Below are positions 1 to 11,879 of a stretch of DNA of 64,000 nucleotides, one piece after another. Each line of letters starts with the position of its first letter. Position 1 is the stretch's first letter. The translations under genes were made by a program, and so were the position numbers. Location of the stretch: assembly GCF_027409185.1 (NCBI RefSeq), contig NC_084463.1:53438907-53502906 (forward strand), in the 5' to 3' direction. This DNA comes from Cynocephalus volans (Eukaryota; Chordata; Mammalia; Dermoptera; Cynocephalidae). Below the pieces are notes generated by a model, which ran no database searches, had not been told where the DNA came from, and saw nothing but the letters and a program-made list of their open reading frames with translations.

Positions 1-649
1 CTAAAAACAGCATTTTCCCACAGAGTAAAGCAGAAAAGTTCATTTTAAAAGCTTACACTCGCATTGGCAGAGCGGGCTCGTTGGAAGTGTTGCAGCTGAC
101 AGGAGCCGCTGAAGGAATCTGAAACTTCCACGTTAACTCAAGGCAGATGCGGGGAAGGGCGGTTCTGCCTGGAGAGAGCTGGACTGACGGTCTCCACCTC
201 ACACACAGCCCCGCTTGTCCCGAGGGCCTCTCAGGCAGGAAGTCCTGTTCCCCACATGAGTCCTACAGAGTGACACTGATGGGGAGAGGCCCCCCGTGCA
301 ACTAAACACATCAGAAGCCGGGTCTGCAGTCTCACTAGAGAATACTTGAAAAACAGAACTGGGCAACTGAAGACAGATCTCATATTAGCAGCTCATGATA
401 ATCAACAGAGGAAAAAGAGGTCATTCAGAAAACGTAGAGATTTCAAGTAAATGTCTTCAGATAAATATGACGGAATTTTAGGAGTATAAGCAAAATAATA
501 AGTAGTTATAAAAAGATGCGATCAGAACAAAATTTTTTGTAAAAATTAAAGAATGATTGCTCCTCTTATGTTTTTGGCAATGATAGACTAGGTGATTCAG
601 ATCAATCCTTTCTGCTGAGATGAGGTATAATATGTACATAAAACTGATG
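1..649. other. Unassigned sequence
   Basis: I see no gene, splice-flanked exon or recognisable repeat here. The longest open frame (about 90 codons, minus strand) reads through low-complexity hydrophobic sequence and has no family features. Confidence 0.4.
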
Positions 650-785
650 TAAGAACCTGTTTGACATCCAGAAGGAGAGAACAAAAGCGAGGCCACCAGG
701 GGTGGGAAAGGGAGAGGGGAAGAGGGGATTAGGGAGAAATTGGTAAAGGACAAGAAAAATGTTCACCTTGTGTAATGATGGAATT
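650..785 (+). repeat. Short L1 3'-end fragment
   Basis: A G/A-rich stretch (gggtgggaaagggagagggg) is followed by a segment, gggagaaattggtaaaggac, that recurs nearly exactly near the 3' end of the L1 at about 41.71 kb. It is most simply a small L1 3' UTR scrap. Confidence 0.4.
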
Positions 786-1246
786 AAATAAAAGGAACCT
801 GTTGAAAGCGTTGTAGTGCTAACAAGGGAACAAGTAACTGTGGGGACTCTCTTTCCGCAGAAGCATCTGCTGTTTCAATATAAGAACATACACAAAACAC
901 TGATAAGAGACAGAAATTGAGCAGATCTGTGAACAGTTTCACAGGGCTCGGCACACAAACACAGGATTCAGTGGCTGCCATACAATGGGGTCTCTGATAA
1001 ATGCTCAGGGTTACACCCTAGGAGTAAGGGTGACTGTAAATAAATCAGCCTCCAAAGGCACTGAGCCCAGCTTCAAACCCTCTCAGTCTTTGAACAACTA
1101 AGGTGATCAGAGATTGCAGGCTTTCTAAGCTGCCAGAAGAAAACAAATTCTCTCTGTAAGTAAATAACATTGTTAAAGCCTCAAATTATATCTGTTAATT
1201 TTAAGACAATATATCTAAAAGCTAATCTAATATTAGCAAGTCTGAA

Positions 1247-1745
1247 GGTTAATTCTAGGTGTCAACTTGATTAGGTTAAGGAATGCCGAGCAAACTGGTA
1301 AAGCTATCTTTTTAGATGAGGCTGTTTCCAGAAGAGATTAGCATGACAGCCTGAGCGGGCTGGATGGGAAAGATTAGCTGTCAATATGGGCAGGAGTCAT
1401 CCAATCAGCTGGAGGCTGTGACAGAATAAAAAGTAGAGAAAAAAGGCAAAGCTTTCTTTCTATCCACTGGAGCTGGGATACACTGTTCTCTCCTGTCTGT
1501 GGACATCAGAGCTCAAGACTCTTCAGCTCTTGGGTCCAGGACTTACACCAAGACACCATCGTCTTCCCTGGTTTTGAGGCCTTCAGACTTGGACTGAGCC
1601 ACACTATCAGGATCCAGTTTGCAGATGGCCTATTGTGGGACTTTTATTCACAATCATGTGAGCTAATTCCCCTAATAAATCCTCTCTCATATATTTATAC
1701 CATATCTTATTTATTCTGTCTCTCTGGAGAACCCTGACTGATACA
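1247..1745 (+). repeat. LTR-like element, possibly ERVL/MLT2 type
   Basis: The segment begins with a GGTTAATTCTAGGTGTCAAC-type block and ends with a GGAGAACCCTGACTGATACA-type block, with an AATAAA at about 1675. This arrangement resembles LTRs of the ERVL/MLT2 class from memory. The subfamily is not certain and I did not establish flanking duplications. Confidence 0.4.
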
Positions 1746-3616
1746 GCAGGCATTGAAACAGATAATACCACAGTGCCCTGACAAAAAAAATAGATTATAA
1801 AAATAAACTCATGGGCAAAGATTGAGATCCCTAAACTGATTTGAGCCTTCTCTATTTTTTCTCAGTCTGGCTAACGGTTTGTCAATTTTTTTCTTTTCTT
1901 CTTTGTTTCATTGATCTTTTCTATTATTTTCTATCTCTATTTCATTGAATTTTGCTCAAATAGTTATTATTTCTTCACATGTCCTAATGTTTAGATTGAA
2001 TTGCTTTTTCTTTTTTAGTTTGTTTATATGAAATCGATCTACTTTTTTGATTTAAGCAATTGTTTCCATAAACTTACTTCTTGCTGTGTTTGAAGTGTCC
2101 CATACCTTTTGGTATATTGTGCTTCACTTTTTATTTGTTTCAAAAATATTTTCTAATATCTTGCTAACTTTTTTGACTCACTGGATGTTCTCAAGCATGT
2201 CATTTAGTTTTCATGTGTATGTGCAGTTTCTAAAGTTTTGCTTGTCATTGATATCTAGTTTTATATCAGTGTGTTCTGAATAGATACATGGTATAATTTT
2301 AAATTTTTCAAATTTGTTGGACCCTGATTTGTGGCCAAACGTGGTTGATCCTGGAGAATAATCCATGTGCTGAAGAGAAGAATGTGTATTCTGCAGTGGT
2401 TTAATAAAAAGTTCTATAAATATATGTCAAGTCTGTTTTCTTTATACTGCATTTTAAATCCAATGTCTTTTTTCTTAACATTTTATCTAGATGATTTCTG
2501 CAATGCCTAGAAAGGGGTGATGATCTCTTCCTTTAGATTTAATAATATTTGCTTTATATATCTGGGTACTCCACAGTTGGGTGCATGCGTATTTATAATG
2601 TTGTGTCCTCTTGCTGAATTGATTACTGTATCATAATATAATATCCTTCTTTGTCTGTTTTTATAAATTTTGGTTTAAAGTCTATTTTATCTAAGTATAG
2701 CAACTCCTGCTCATTTTTGGTTTTCATTTTGGTGGAATATCTTTTTTCATCCACTCACTGTTAGTCTATATGTGTCTCTACATGTAAAGTGCGTCTGTTG
2801 TAGGAAGCATAGACTTGAGTCTTGTTTTTAAGTCATTCAGCAGTCTATATTATTTAATGGGGAATTTAATCCATTTACATTCAAGGTTGTTCTTGAGTAG
2901 TGTTGCCTTACTCATGACATTTTATTAATTGTTTTATGGTAGTTTTATATATCCTTTGTACCTTTCTTTATTATTCTTTGTCTTTGCACCTTCTGTAGTG
3001 ATAAGATATATTTTCTTTATCTTTCTCATTTGCAAATGTGTTCTGCCAGTGAGTTTCGTTCTTTCATGTGTCATCATAATAGCAGTTGTTGTGCTTTTCT
3101 GCCAGATGTAGAACCCCATTTAGGATTGCTTGTAGGGCCAGTCTAGTGGTAATGAATTTTCTTACTGTTTGTTTGAGTGGGAATAGCAGTATTTCTCCTT
3201 CATTTCTGAGGATAGTTCTCCTGGGCATATTATTCTCAGCTAGAAGAGATTTTTTTTGCTTGTTTGTTTCAGCACTTTAAATACATCACCTTACTCTCTC
3301 CTGGCCTGTAGGGTTTCTGATCCGGATTCCCTTATAGGTCACTTGACACTTTCCCTTTGCTGTCTTTAGAATTCTTTCTTTGTCTTTGACCTTTGATATT
3401 TTAACTACCAAGTGTCTCAGAGAGGACCTTTTTGAGTTATATCTGTTTAGGGATCTTTGAGCCCATTGGATCAGGAAGTTTATGTCTCTCAATATTAGAA
3501 AGTTTTTAACTATTATTTCATTAAGTAAGTTTTCGATGACTTCTCTCTTACCTTTCCTCTGGAATACCTATAATGCAAATGTTAGTACACAAAGTGGTAG
3601 CATTGAATGCACAGGC

Positions 3617-3622
<6 letters not shown>

Positions 3623-3658
<36 letters not shown>

Positions 3659-3682
3659 TGTGTGTGTGTATGTGTGTGTGAA
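3623..3682. repeat. (CT)n followed by (GT)n microsatellite
   Basis: A pure CT run is followed directly by a TG/GT run within the L1. It creates serine/leucine-rich and cysteine/valine-rich open frames that are not genes. Confidence 0.9.
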
Positions 3683-3742
3683 TTTATGCTTCACAGGGTT
3701 ATTTCAAAAGGCCTGTCTTCAAATGAAGAAATTCTTTCTTTT

Positions 3743-3916
3743 GGGCCGGCCTGTGGCTCACTCGGGAGAGTGCGGTGCTGACAACACCAAGGCCCCGGGT
3801 TCGGATCCCATACAGGGATGGCCGGTTCGCTCACTGGCTGAGCGTGGTGCTGACAACACCAAGTCAAGGGTTAAGATCCCCTTACCGGTCATCTTTTAAA
3901 AAAAAAAAAAAAAAAA
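3743..3916 (+). mobile_element. Dimeric tRNA-Ile-derived SINE (CYN-like)
   Basis: Near-consensus copy. It has a first monomer with A box GTGGCTCACTCGGGAGAGT and B-box-like GGTTCGGATCC, then a second monomer starting GGCCGGTTCGCTCACTGG, then a poly(A) tail. A perfect 15-bp target-site duplication GAAATTCTTTCTTTT flanks it (3728-3742 and 3917-3931). It is one of the youngest-looking copies in the window. Confidence 0.92.
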
Positions 3917-4449
3917 GAAATTCTTTCTTTTGCTTTATAAGGCTATTGCTTAAGCTCTTGATTGTATTTTTTTATTTCATTTAATAAATTCTTCAGTTCC
4001 AAGACTTCTACTTGGATCTTTTTAATCACACAGATCTCTTTTTTGAATTTCTTCTTTAGATTATGAATTCTTTTTTGGTTTTGTTATGTTATTTATTTGT
4101 ATTTTCTTTCATCTTGCTGAGTTTCCCTCAGATTATTATTTAGAGTTTCTTTACAGGCATTTCATAGATTTCTTATTCATTGGTCTATCACTGGAGAATT
4201 CTTGTATTCCTTTAGGGTGTCATACTATCTTTTTAAAAATATGTCTCTTGTATACCTAATTGATATCTAAGCATCTGATGGAACGGTCACTTCTTCTAAT
4301 GTTCTGGAGAGGCTTTTAAAGGGATAGACTCTTTTCTGTAGATGTATTTTATACTGTCAGTTGTGTAGTGTTTTAGGTTTATTTCTGAGTGAGTGCAATA
4401 GTGTAGTCTCTGTGTGATTTCTTCAGCTGTACTTAATGTTATACTTGTC

Positions 4450-5330
4450 TGTGAGTGTCTCTGTGGCCTGGGATCTGGGGTGCCTGACATCTCCTGGCTG
4501 AAGGAGCTGATACTAGGCAGAATTTCTGGGGCTACAGGCAGAATTTTGAGCTACTGGGAGATGCACTGGTGTGCTTGGTGTTTCCTCAGCTTAAATGAGC
4601 AACCCTGGATGGGGTCATTTGGGGCACCATCAGAGCTTCATGGTTTTGAGAGAGGTTCTGTGGCTTTTGGCTGTTCCACTGCTAAAGTGGATAGAGTTGC
4701 AGAAGTAATGGGTGGGGCTGCAGACCCTTGGGAGAAGCAGTGGGGCACTATGCAACTCCTGAGCTGGAGTGGCAACCCTAATTTGAGGTCACTGGGGTTG
4801 CAGTTGGAACTTCAGACTTCTGCAAGTGGCATTGGGATGCTGTGCACCTACTCAGATAAAATAGACAACACTGGGTGGGATCCCTGAAATCATGGGAAAG
4901 ATCTTGGGTTCCTGAGAAAAGTGCTGGAGTACTCAGTGTCTTCTCAGCTGGAGTGGGTGACAATGGGCAGGCTTGTGAGTGCCATGGCAAGGAACTTGTA
5001 CTTCAAGAGATATGGTAAGATGGGTAGAAGCTCCTGAGCTGAAGTTGGTGACTCTGGGTGGGATCACTGGGGCTTCAAGCAGGATCATGTGCCTTCAGGA
5101 GAGGCACTTGTGTACTCTGTGGCTCCTCAACTAGAGTTGGTATCCCTGGGTGAGGTTGTTGAGAACACTGCTGGGATATTGTTCTTCAGAGAGAGACATG
5201 GGGACATTCTGCAGTTCCTCAGCTAGAGTGAGCCACTTTAGGTGAGATTTCTGGGATCATGAACAATACTCTGCACTCCCAAGAGAGACACTGGATTGAT
5301 CTGCAGCTCCATCATTGAAGTAGGCTTTTC
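4450..5330 (-). repeat. Tandem repeats (about 100 bp) in an L1 5' UTR
   Basis: On the plus strand the motif 'cctgagctggagtgg...gggtgggatc...gggg' recurs roughly every 100-110 bp (about 4478, 4758, 4945, 5035, 5125 and 5218), with considerable drift. It lies at the 5' side of the minus-strand L1. It also produces a spurious 157-codon ORF on the plus strand. Confidence 0.6.
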
Positions 5331-5334
5331 TCTC

Positions 5335-7238
5335 ACTTTAAATCTAATGCTAGAAACGATTAAGCTTTGAGAAAGGCATGTCAGAAGCCAAGAGAGGCCA
5401 AACCTAAGCCTCTTTAGCCAAATAGTTACAGATGTTGTGAATGCAAAGAAAATGTTCTTGAGGAAAATTAGAAGTGTTACACCTGTGAAGAAGGAAATGA
5501 TAAGAATATGAAGGAGATTTATTTCTTATATGGAGAAAGTTTCAATGATCTGAATAAAAGATCAAACCAGCCACAAAATTTCCTTAAGACAAAGCCTAAT
5601 GCAGAACAAGTCCCTAACTTTCTTCTAATCTCTGAAGACTGACAGAGGTCAAGAAGCAGCAGAAGAAAAGTTTGAAGCTAGCAGAAGCTGTATCATGAGG
5701 TTTTAAAAAAGAAGCTATCTCCGTAAATAAACCTGCAACGTGAAGCAGCAAGTGCTGATGTGGAAACAACTGCAAATTATCCAGAAGATCTAGCTAAGAT
5801 AATTGATAAAGGTGGCTACACTAAACAACAGAATTTCAATGTGGATGAAACGGCCTTCTATTGGAAGAATATTTTATCTTGGACTCTCACATAGAGAATT
5901 CCATGCCTGTTTTCAAAGCTTCATAGAACAGGCTGACATTCTTGTTAGGGGTTAATGCAACTGGTGACTTTAAATCGAAGGCAGTGATATTATACCATTC
6001 TGAAAATCCTAAGACCCTTAAAATTAAGCTAAATCTATGTTGCTTGTACTCTACAAATGGAAATCCTTGATGACAAAACATCTGTTTGTAGCAAGGTTTA
6101 CAGAATATTTTAAGCCCACCATTAAGACCTACTGCTCATAAAAGAAGATTTTTTTTCAAAATATCACTGGTCTTTGTCAATGCACCTCATCACCCAAGAC
6201 TTCTGATGGAGATAGGAAGAGATATGTATTGTTTTTATGCCTTCGAACACAACATGTATTCTGCAGCCCATGGATCAAGAAGTCATCTCAAATTTCAATG
6301 TTATTTTTTAAGAAATATATTTTGTAAGGCTATAGATGCAACACACAGTGATTTCTCTGACAGATCTGGGCAAAGTAAATAGAAAACTTTCTGGAAAAAA
6401 AATACACCATTCAAGATGCCATTAAGAACATTTGTGATTCATGGGAGAAGGTGACAATATAAACAAAAACAGAAATTTGGAAGAATTAGATTTTAATTCT
6501 CATGAACTACTTTGAGTGGTTCAAGACTTCAGTGGAGAAAATAACTACAGATGTGGAGAAAATCACAGGAGAACTTAAATTAAAAACAAAGCCTAAAGAT
6601 GTGACTGAATTGCTGCAATCTCATGATAAAACTTTCAAAGATGTGATGTAGCTTCTTAAGGAAGAGCATAGAAAGTGATTGCTTGAGGTAGAATCTACTC
6701 CTGGTGAAGGTGATGTGCTCATGTTGCTGAAATCAAAAGAAATTATTTAGAATATTATATAAAAATAGTTGTTAAAGCAGTGACAGGGTTTGAGAGAACT
6801 GACTCCAAATTTGAAAGAAGTTCTACTCTAAGTATATTGCTATCGAACAGCATCGCCAGCTGCGGGGAAATCATTGAAAGGAAGACCCAATTGAGATGGC
6901 AAAATACAAAGTTATCTTTGTATCAGTTTAAGAAATTGCACAGACACTCAAAACTTCAGCACCCACCACCCTGATTAGTTAGCAGCCCTCAACATCAAGC
7001 CAAGACCCTCCCCTAGAAATGAGATTAACAATTGCTAAAGACTCAGGTGATCGTTACTATTTTTTAGTCATAAAGTATTTTTAATTATAGTATGTGCATT
7101 TTAAAAACATACTGCTACTGCATTCTTAATAGACTGTAGTATAGTGTAAACATAATGTGTGACTCAAGTATTGCATTACTCACTTTATTGCGGTGGTCTG
7201 GAACTGAAACTACAATTTTCTTTGAGGTGTGCCTGTAC
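5335..7238 (+). mobile_element. Tigger1-like DNA transposon fragment (5'-truncated)
   Basis: The sequence follows the Tigger1 transposase gene from near its start (ctcactttaaatctaatgct) to its end. A decayed motif encoding [11 protein letters not shown] lies at about 5838-5870. The 3' terminal part, ctttattgcggtggtctgga then gtgcctgta, is present at 7190-7238. Stops and frameshifts abolish coding. The left terminal repeat and leader are missing; the left edge abuts the L1 5' UTR. Confidence 0.85.
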
Positions 7239-8389
7239 ATTTGTGCTTGGGTGACCAGGAAAATACCCACACTCTCCCCTATATAAAACTTAAGGCTTTA
7301 TAATATAAAAAGAGGGGCTCAGAGAGAGTGTGCCCAGGTGTCCACACCCTTCTGTGACTGTCCACTGTAGGGGTCTTTCTTGATGAGACAAAGTGATGTT
7401 TTCGAACCAATGCAACACACGTTGTTTGCACCCAGACCAACATGGCAATCTACATTCCCTTAGCTCAAAGAGTGAACATATGAACCTCCAAGTAGTTGAC
7501 ATATCAATCCTCATTTTAAAGACAGAAATAGCACTCAGAAATTTTGAATAACTTGCACAGATCATACATGTGAATGAGGAAAGCTGAAACTCAACTTGCC
7601 TGTGTGGTACCATATTAGGCTCTCTTTCATTCTTCATCAAAAGCACACTCGTGCTTGCTTGCTGACATCATCTTTCACCCTCAGAATGCCAGGTAAATTG
7701 ACTTTTTTGGAATAAAAATTTTAGAAAACTGGAGAAGAAAAGTAGGTAGATTTGAGAGAGTGTGGACACAGTGACAGTGGCTGGGGTGGAGCTGCGATGG
7801 TGGAATGTGATTCTGGTATCTGAAGCTGGTGTCTAGCACACTGCAGAATCCAGCCAGGGATAAAGGGCTATTTGCAACAACAACAGCAAAATGAACAAGT
7901 TTCAGGCCTGATTCACTGGAGAATATGATATTCTTGGAATAGTTATGCATGATTGGACATTCCCCCACTACCTCCAATATTGACTGCCTGACTGCAGAGA
8001 ATGTCCTTTGTGGTTTAGTGCCCATGTAATATGATGACATGATGGGAGTGCAGATAAAGTGACAACACAGGGCTGGACTCTTCAGCCAGCTGGGGAAAGA
8101 GGCAAAGGGCAGCTGAGCCACACACACCCCTCTTTGTGGATTCCAGAGCACACATTAGAGATGAAAAACCACTCCCTTAACCAGTCCCAACTGTCTGGTC
8201 ATCATTTTGCCACATGTCCCAACCTTGGTGCAAAGAACTGAGTGAGAATGCAGAACTGCAAATTCCTGAGACTTGGATGGGTGACTTGGAGAACATGGCC
8301 TAGTATATGAAGCTCTTTTTATGTTCATGTCACAGTTCTTATCTGATTTTCTTTTAAGTTCTCTATTTGAAGTTTATAAAAGTATTTAT
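7239..8389. other. Unassigned sequence
   Basis: Two minus-strand open frames (about 7290-7646 and 7681-8151) exceed 110 codons, but neither shows a domain, signal or splice context that I recognise. Probably old unclassifiable DNA. Confidence 0.4.
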
Positions 8390-8900
8390 TAAGCCTTCAA
8401 CAAAGTTTTTGAGTGTCTATTAGGTGTTTCTTTGAGATTTAGAGCTGGGGACAAAACAGAGAACAGCAAGAACTTTTTCATCTTTGAATATGCATTCTAG
8501 TGTGAAATACAGACCACCCCACCCCACAGAAAATAATAATAAAGTATAGAACATGCTAGAGAACAGTCCGTGCCCATGAGAAACCTAAAGTGAGGGTGGA
8601 AGACTGAGCAGTGGTCTGCTGCTCTGGATTAGGTAGTCAGGGAGGTTCCCATGAGAAGGTGTCATGTAACACAGACCGAAAGAAGAAGAGGATATGAGGG
8701 CAGGTGGACATCTGCAGAAAGGCTCATCCCTGCAGAGACACTAGGAAAGGTCCAAGACAGGCAAGCATTTGGGGTGAGAAGATAGTGAGGAGGATGGAGA
8801 GGTGAGGGGCCCATTCTGAGGACAGAAGGAGAAGGAGAGGCAGAGTAGGCAGGTCCCATGACACCTGTGACCACAAAAGGCTCTGCCTCTTCCTTTGGAT
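8390..8900 (-). repeat. Diverged L2-like fragment
   Basis: The order 'attaagccttcaacaaag', 'gagtgtctattaggtg', 'agctggggacaaaacagaga', 'gcattctagtgtgaaa' follows the reverse complement of the common L2 3' region as I recall it. It is strongly diverged and the right boundary is vague. Confidence 0.45.
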
Positions 8901-10289
8901 GTCATGGGAACCTGAAAAACAAGGTCCAGAGGCTTCAAGGAGGACCCATCTGTCCTCCACGAGACCCCTCCCCAGGATCCCTGTCATCTCTTCTGGACCC
9001 TGACCTGAGGAGGGGGGGGGTGGCTCCATCTTACACCAGAAAAAGAGGGAAAAGGCAGCTGCTTTATTGCACAGATGTTCAGGAAATTGCAGGCTCGAAC
9101 ACAAGAAAAATAAAAAATTCTTTCCTGTCCATATCCAACTCTTAGAAAATATGTTCCTGGGTGTTTTGTGGGGATTTACAAGAATAAAGCAAAAGTGGAG
9201 AGAATTGTACAATGAATTTGCACATACCCATGCTCGTTGGCTCATCTATCCCCTTCATTAAAATTCAACAGTCAACACATGTGTTGGCTGCTTCCTGTAG
9301 ACCTTCCTACGTAATGCACTTGGTATACAATGGTGCTCTGTAATGGTTTTACAAAATGAACGTTTGAATACTGAAATAAGCTTAGCATAGAAAGCTTGCT
9401 TGGAGCAGGGTGTTGCACTCAATGACAGCCCTCAGTTAAAAATAAACGCTAAGTAAAAAATGATATATTCATAAATGCCCCTTTTCTTAAGCACCTACTG
9501 TGACCACCAGTGTGCTAAGGAAGCTTTTCAATTTTAAGTTCACCAAATTAGCTAGTATATTGATTTAAAATGTTAATCGACTTCACCAGCAGCATGAGAT
9601 TAAATTTTCAGCTCATCAGACTGTTTTATAGTGGGGGCAGTGGCCCTGTATAGTGACGGTGACACTCGAGGGACATAAAACCTCCTGTACTGAGCAGAAA
9701 TAAAGACCAGTGGGTAAAGGCTTTACAGTCACACACCTGGCAGGAGGTTTAACATTTAACGTGCTTTTTGCCTTTCTCATTCACCTTCCAAGAGGATTTC
9801 ACAAAACACCCAGATGCATGGACTGACAACAGTTGCTGGAGACTCAATGGGGCAGCAAAACTTGGGGAGGAAATTGTGACATTGATCTGTCACAATTCAC
9901 ACTGAATTCACACTGAATTTTTTAATTTTTATTTTATGATGCTGAGAAAGTGATACACGTTGAGTAGAAAGTATGCTTGAAGTAGCCATATAGCCATTCT
10001 GTATTTTATTTTAAATGCAATACTCAATAAATTACGTGAATTATTCAACACTTTGTTATAAAATAGGCATGGTGTTATATGATTTTTCCTAACTGTAGGC
10101 TAACATAAGATTTCTGAGCATGTTTGAGGTAGGCCAGGCTAACCTGTGGTGTTTGGTATGTGAGGTGTGTTTCATGCATTTTTAAACTTACAGTATCTTC
10201 AATTTACAAAAGGTTTTTCTGGGCATAACCCCATCACAAGCCAGGAAACATCTATACTTTTTTAAAAATATACTTTTATTCATATTATT
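8901..10289. other. Unassigned sequence
   Basis: No gene or confident repeat is seen. The overlapping ORFs on both strands at 8.7-9.3 kb have no recognisable domain and no splice or promoter context. Confidence 0.35.
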
Positions 10290-11872
10290 TTTAACATGCT
10301 AGGATGTTGTTGCAGAGCAGTTGGGAGGGAAAGGGAGAAGGGAAAGGGGAAGAAAATGGGATTTAAGAAGGAGGTAAGAGGAGAGGCAGAATTGAGGCCT
10401 GTAGCACCCCCTCATTCCCACAGAGGAGACCATGGAGCTTCCAGCAGTGGCTTGGTCTTTGCTGGGCTGGGTGGAGATGTTAGGGGTGTGTGGCAAAAGC
10501 CCTCAAACCTCACCTCCCAGCTCAGGAACACAGAGACCTTCTTGCTGTGGCTTGGTGGTCACTGATGGGCTGGCTGCATGTGTTGAGGGGCATGGCTGAG
10601 GCCCGAGTCTCCCACCATTTGGGCTTGGGAGAGCCCAGGATGCATCCTGCAGTGTCTTGGTTGTCATCTCTGGGCTGGCTACTCATGTTGGGGGGCATAG
10701 CTGAGGCCCGAGGACCCCTTCACCCCAGCTGGGAGAGCCTGGGGCATTTCCTGCAGTCACTTGGTGGTCATCACTGGGCTGGCTGTTTGTGTTGGGGGGT
10801 GTCTGAGGTCCCCACCCTCAGCATTGGTTGCAGGTATCAGGGGGCATGGCTGAGGCCCCCAGGCCTACCTCCTTTCTGGCTTGGTAGCCCACAGTTCTTC
10901 TGGTCCTTCAAGGTGTTAAAAGTGTTCTTTGGTAAAATGAAACCTATACTAGTTAATATGAAACTTCATCTCTGGTTGCAGGTACTTTGTTTTTTCTTTC
11001 AGTTCTGTGTTGGATTATTTGCTGTTTCTACCACTTAAAATCTGTGCTGGAACTAGTTTGTTGTCCTTTGCTTCTAAAATGGGAGAACTTCCTGTGAGGA
11101 TGAGTACTTCAGCTGTGTGGTGTAGCTAAATTGCTGTTTTGCTGCTGATTCCCTAGGGAAGGCTTTTTGTGAAGCTCAGGTTTTAGTGGTTGACTTTATA
11201 GGTACTTCCAGCTCATGAGAGATCTGGTGCACCTGGGTTGTATAGAAACTCTGGTCTGGGCCTGAGTTGTTTCATCAAATTGCATTCCATGCAATTCCAT
11301 TTTCCTGGCCATCTCCTCTAAGTGGTCCTATGCTGACTGGGGGGCAGATCGGCTGTCTTTGAGGTGCCCCAGTGTTCTCCTGGTGGGCCCATCTCCCCCA
11401 CTGCCCATGCTGCAAACATTTCCCATGGGACAGGCCATGTGCCATTCCCTTGCAATGACTCACCAACATCTGAGTGGCTGCTTTTTCTCAGTTGTTGTGG
11501 CTCCTTGGTCCTATGTGCAGCCATGGGAACCCTATTAGTGGTCTTGCTGGTGAGTGGGCCACCAAGGCTCCCTGCTGCTTCCAAGTGACTTCATATAATG
11601 GGCACAGCTATGGCTTTTGCTGGCTTCTGCTCCAAGCACTCAGCAGTTCCAGCCTCAAAGTGGCCATTGCATGAAACAGTCAGAGTGTTTTTTTCTTTCT
11701 CCCATCATGGCTTTTCCAACCTTCATGCACTCCGTAGTTCTCTCTTACTCTTCTCCTAAGCTCTAGTGGGCAAGTTTCACTGTTGTTGCATTTTTATAGT
11801 TGTAAATTGGTAGTTTTGTGGGAGAGAGTGAGGCTGGGGACTATCTATTCCACCATCTTGACCAGAAGCTGT
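10290..11872 (-). mobile_element. L1 5' UTR segment, minus orientation
   Basis: Read on the minus strand it begins at about 11872 with a typical L1 start (cttctggtcaagatggtgga) and runs leftwards through GC-rich 5' UTR. It includes three or four units of about 105 bp (10550, 10658, 10760) sharing 'cttggtggtcatc..tgggctggct'. The 182-codon plus-strand ORF over these units is a by-product. It directly adjoins a plus-strand L1 segment on its right. Confidence 0.6.
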
Positions 11873-11879
11873 ATACTTT

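Larger units (their letters stand above)
1850..5334 (-). mobile_element. Old L1 (LINE-1), minus strand, interrupted by a SINE
   Basis: Read on the minus strand, 1850-3600 corresponds to the 5' half of L1 ORF2 and upstream parts, with familiar phrases such as 'agaagaatgtgtattctgca' at about 2380. Many stops and indels break the frames. A SINE at 3743-3916 splits it with a 15-bp duplication. From about 4450 to 5330 the sequence becomes loose tandem units of roughly 100 bp, which I read as the repeat-bearing 5' UTR. The element is dead. Confidence 0.75.

Noticed and set aside
4414..4887. 157-codon plus-strand ORF
   Set aside because: It crosses approximate tandem repeats in the 5' UTR of the minus-strand L1.
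10490..11038. 182-codon plus-strand ORF with Trp/Gly-rich repeats
   Set aside because: It is antisense through tandem units of an L1 5' UTR.
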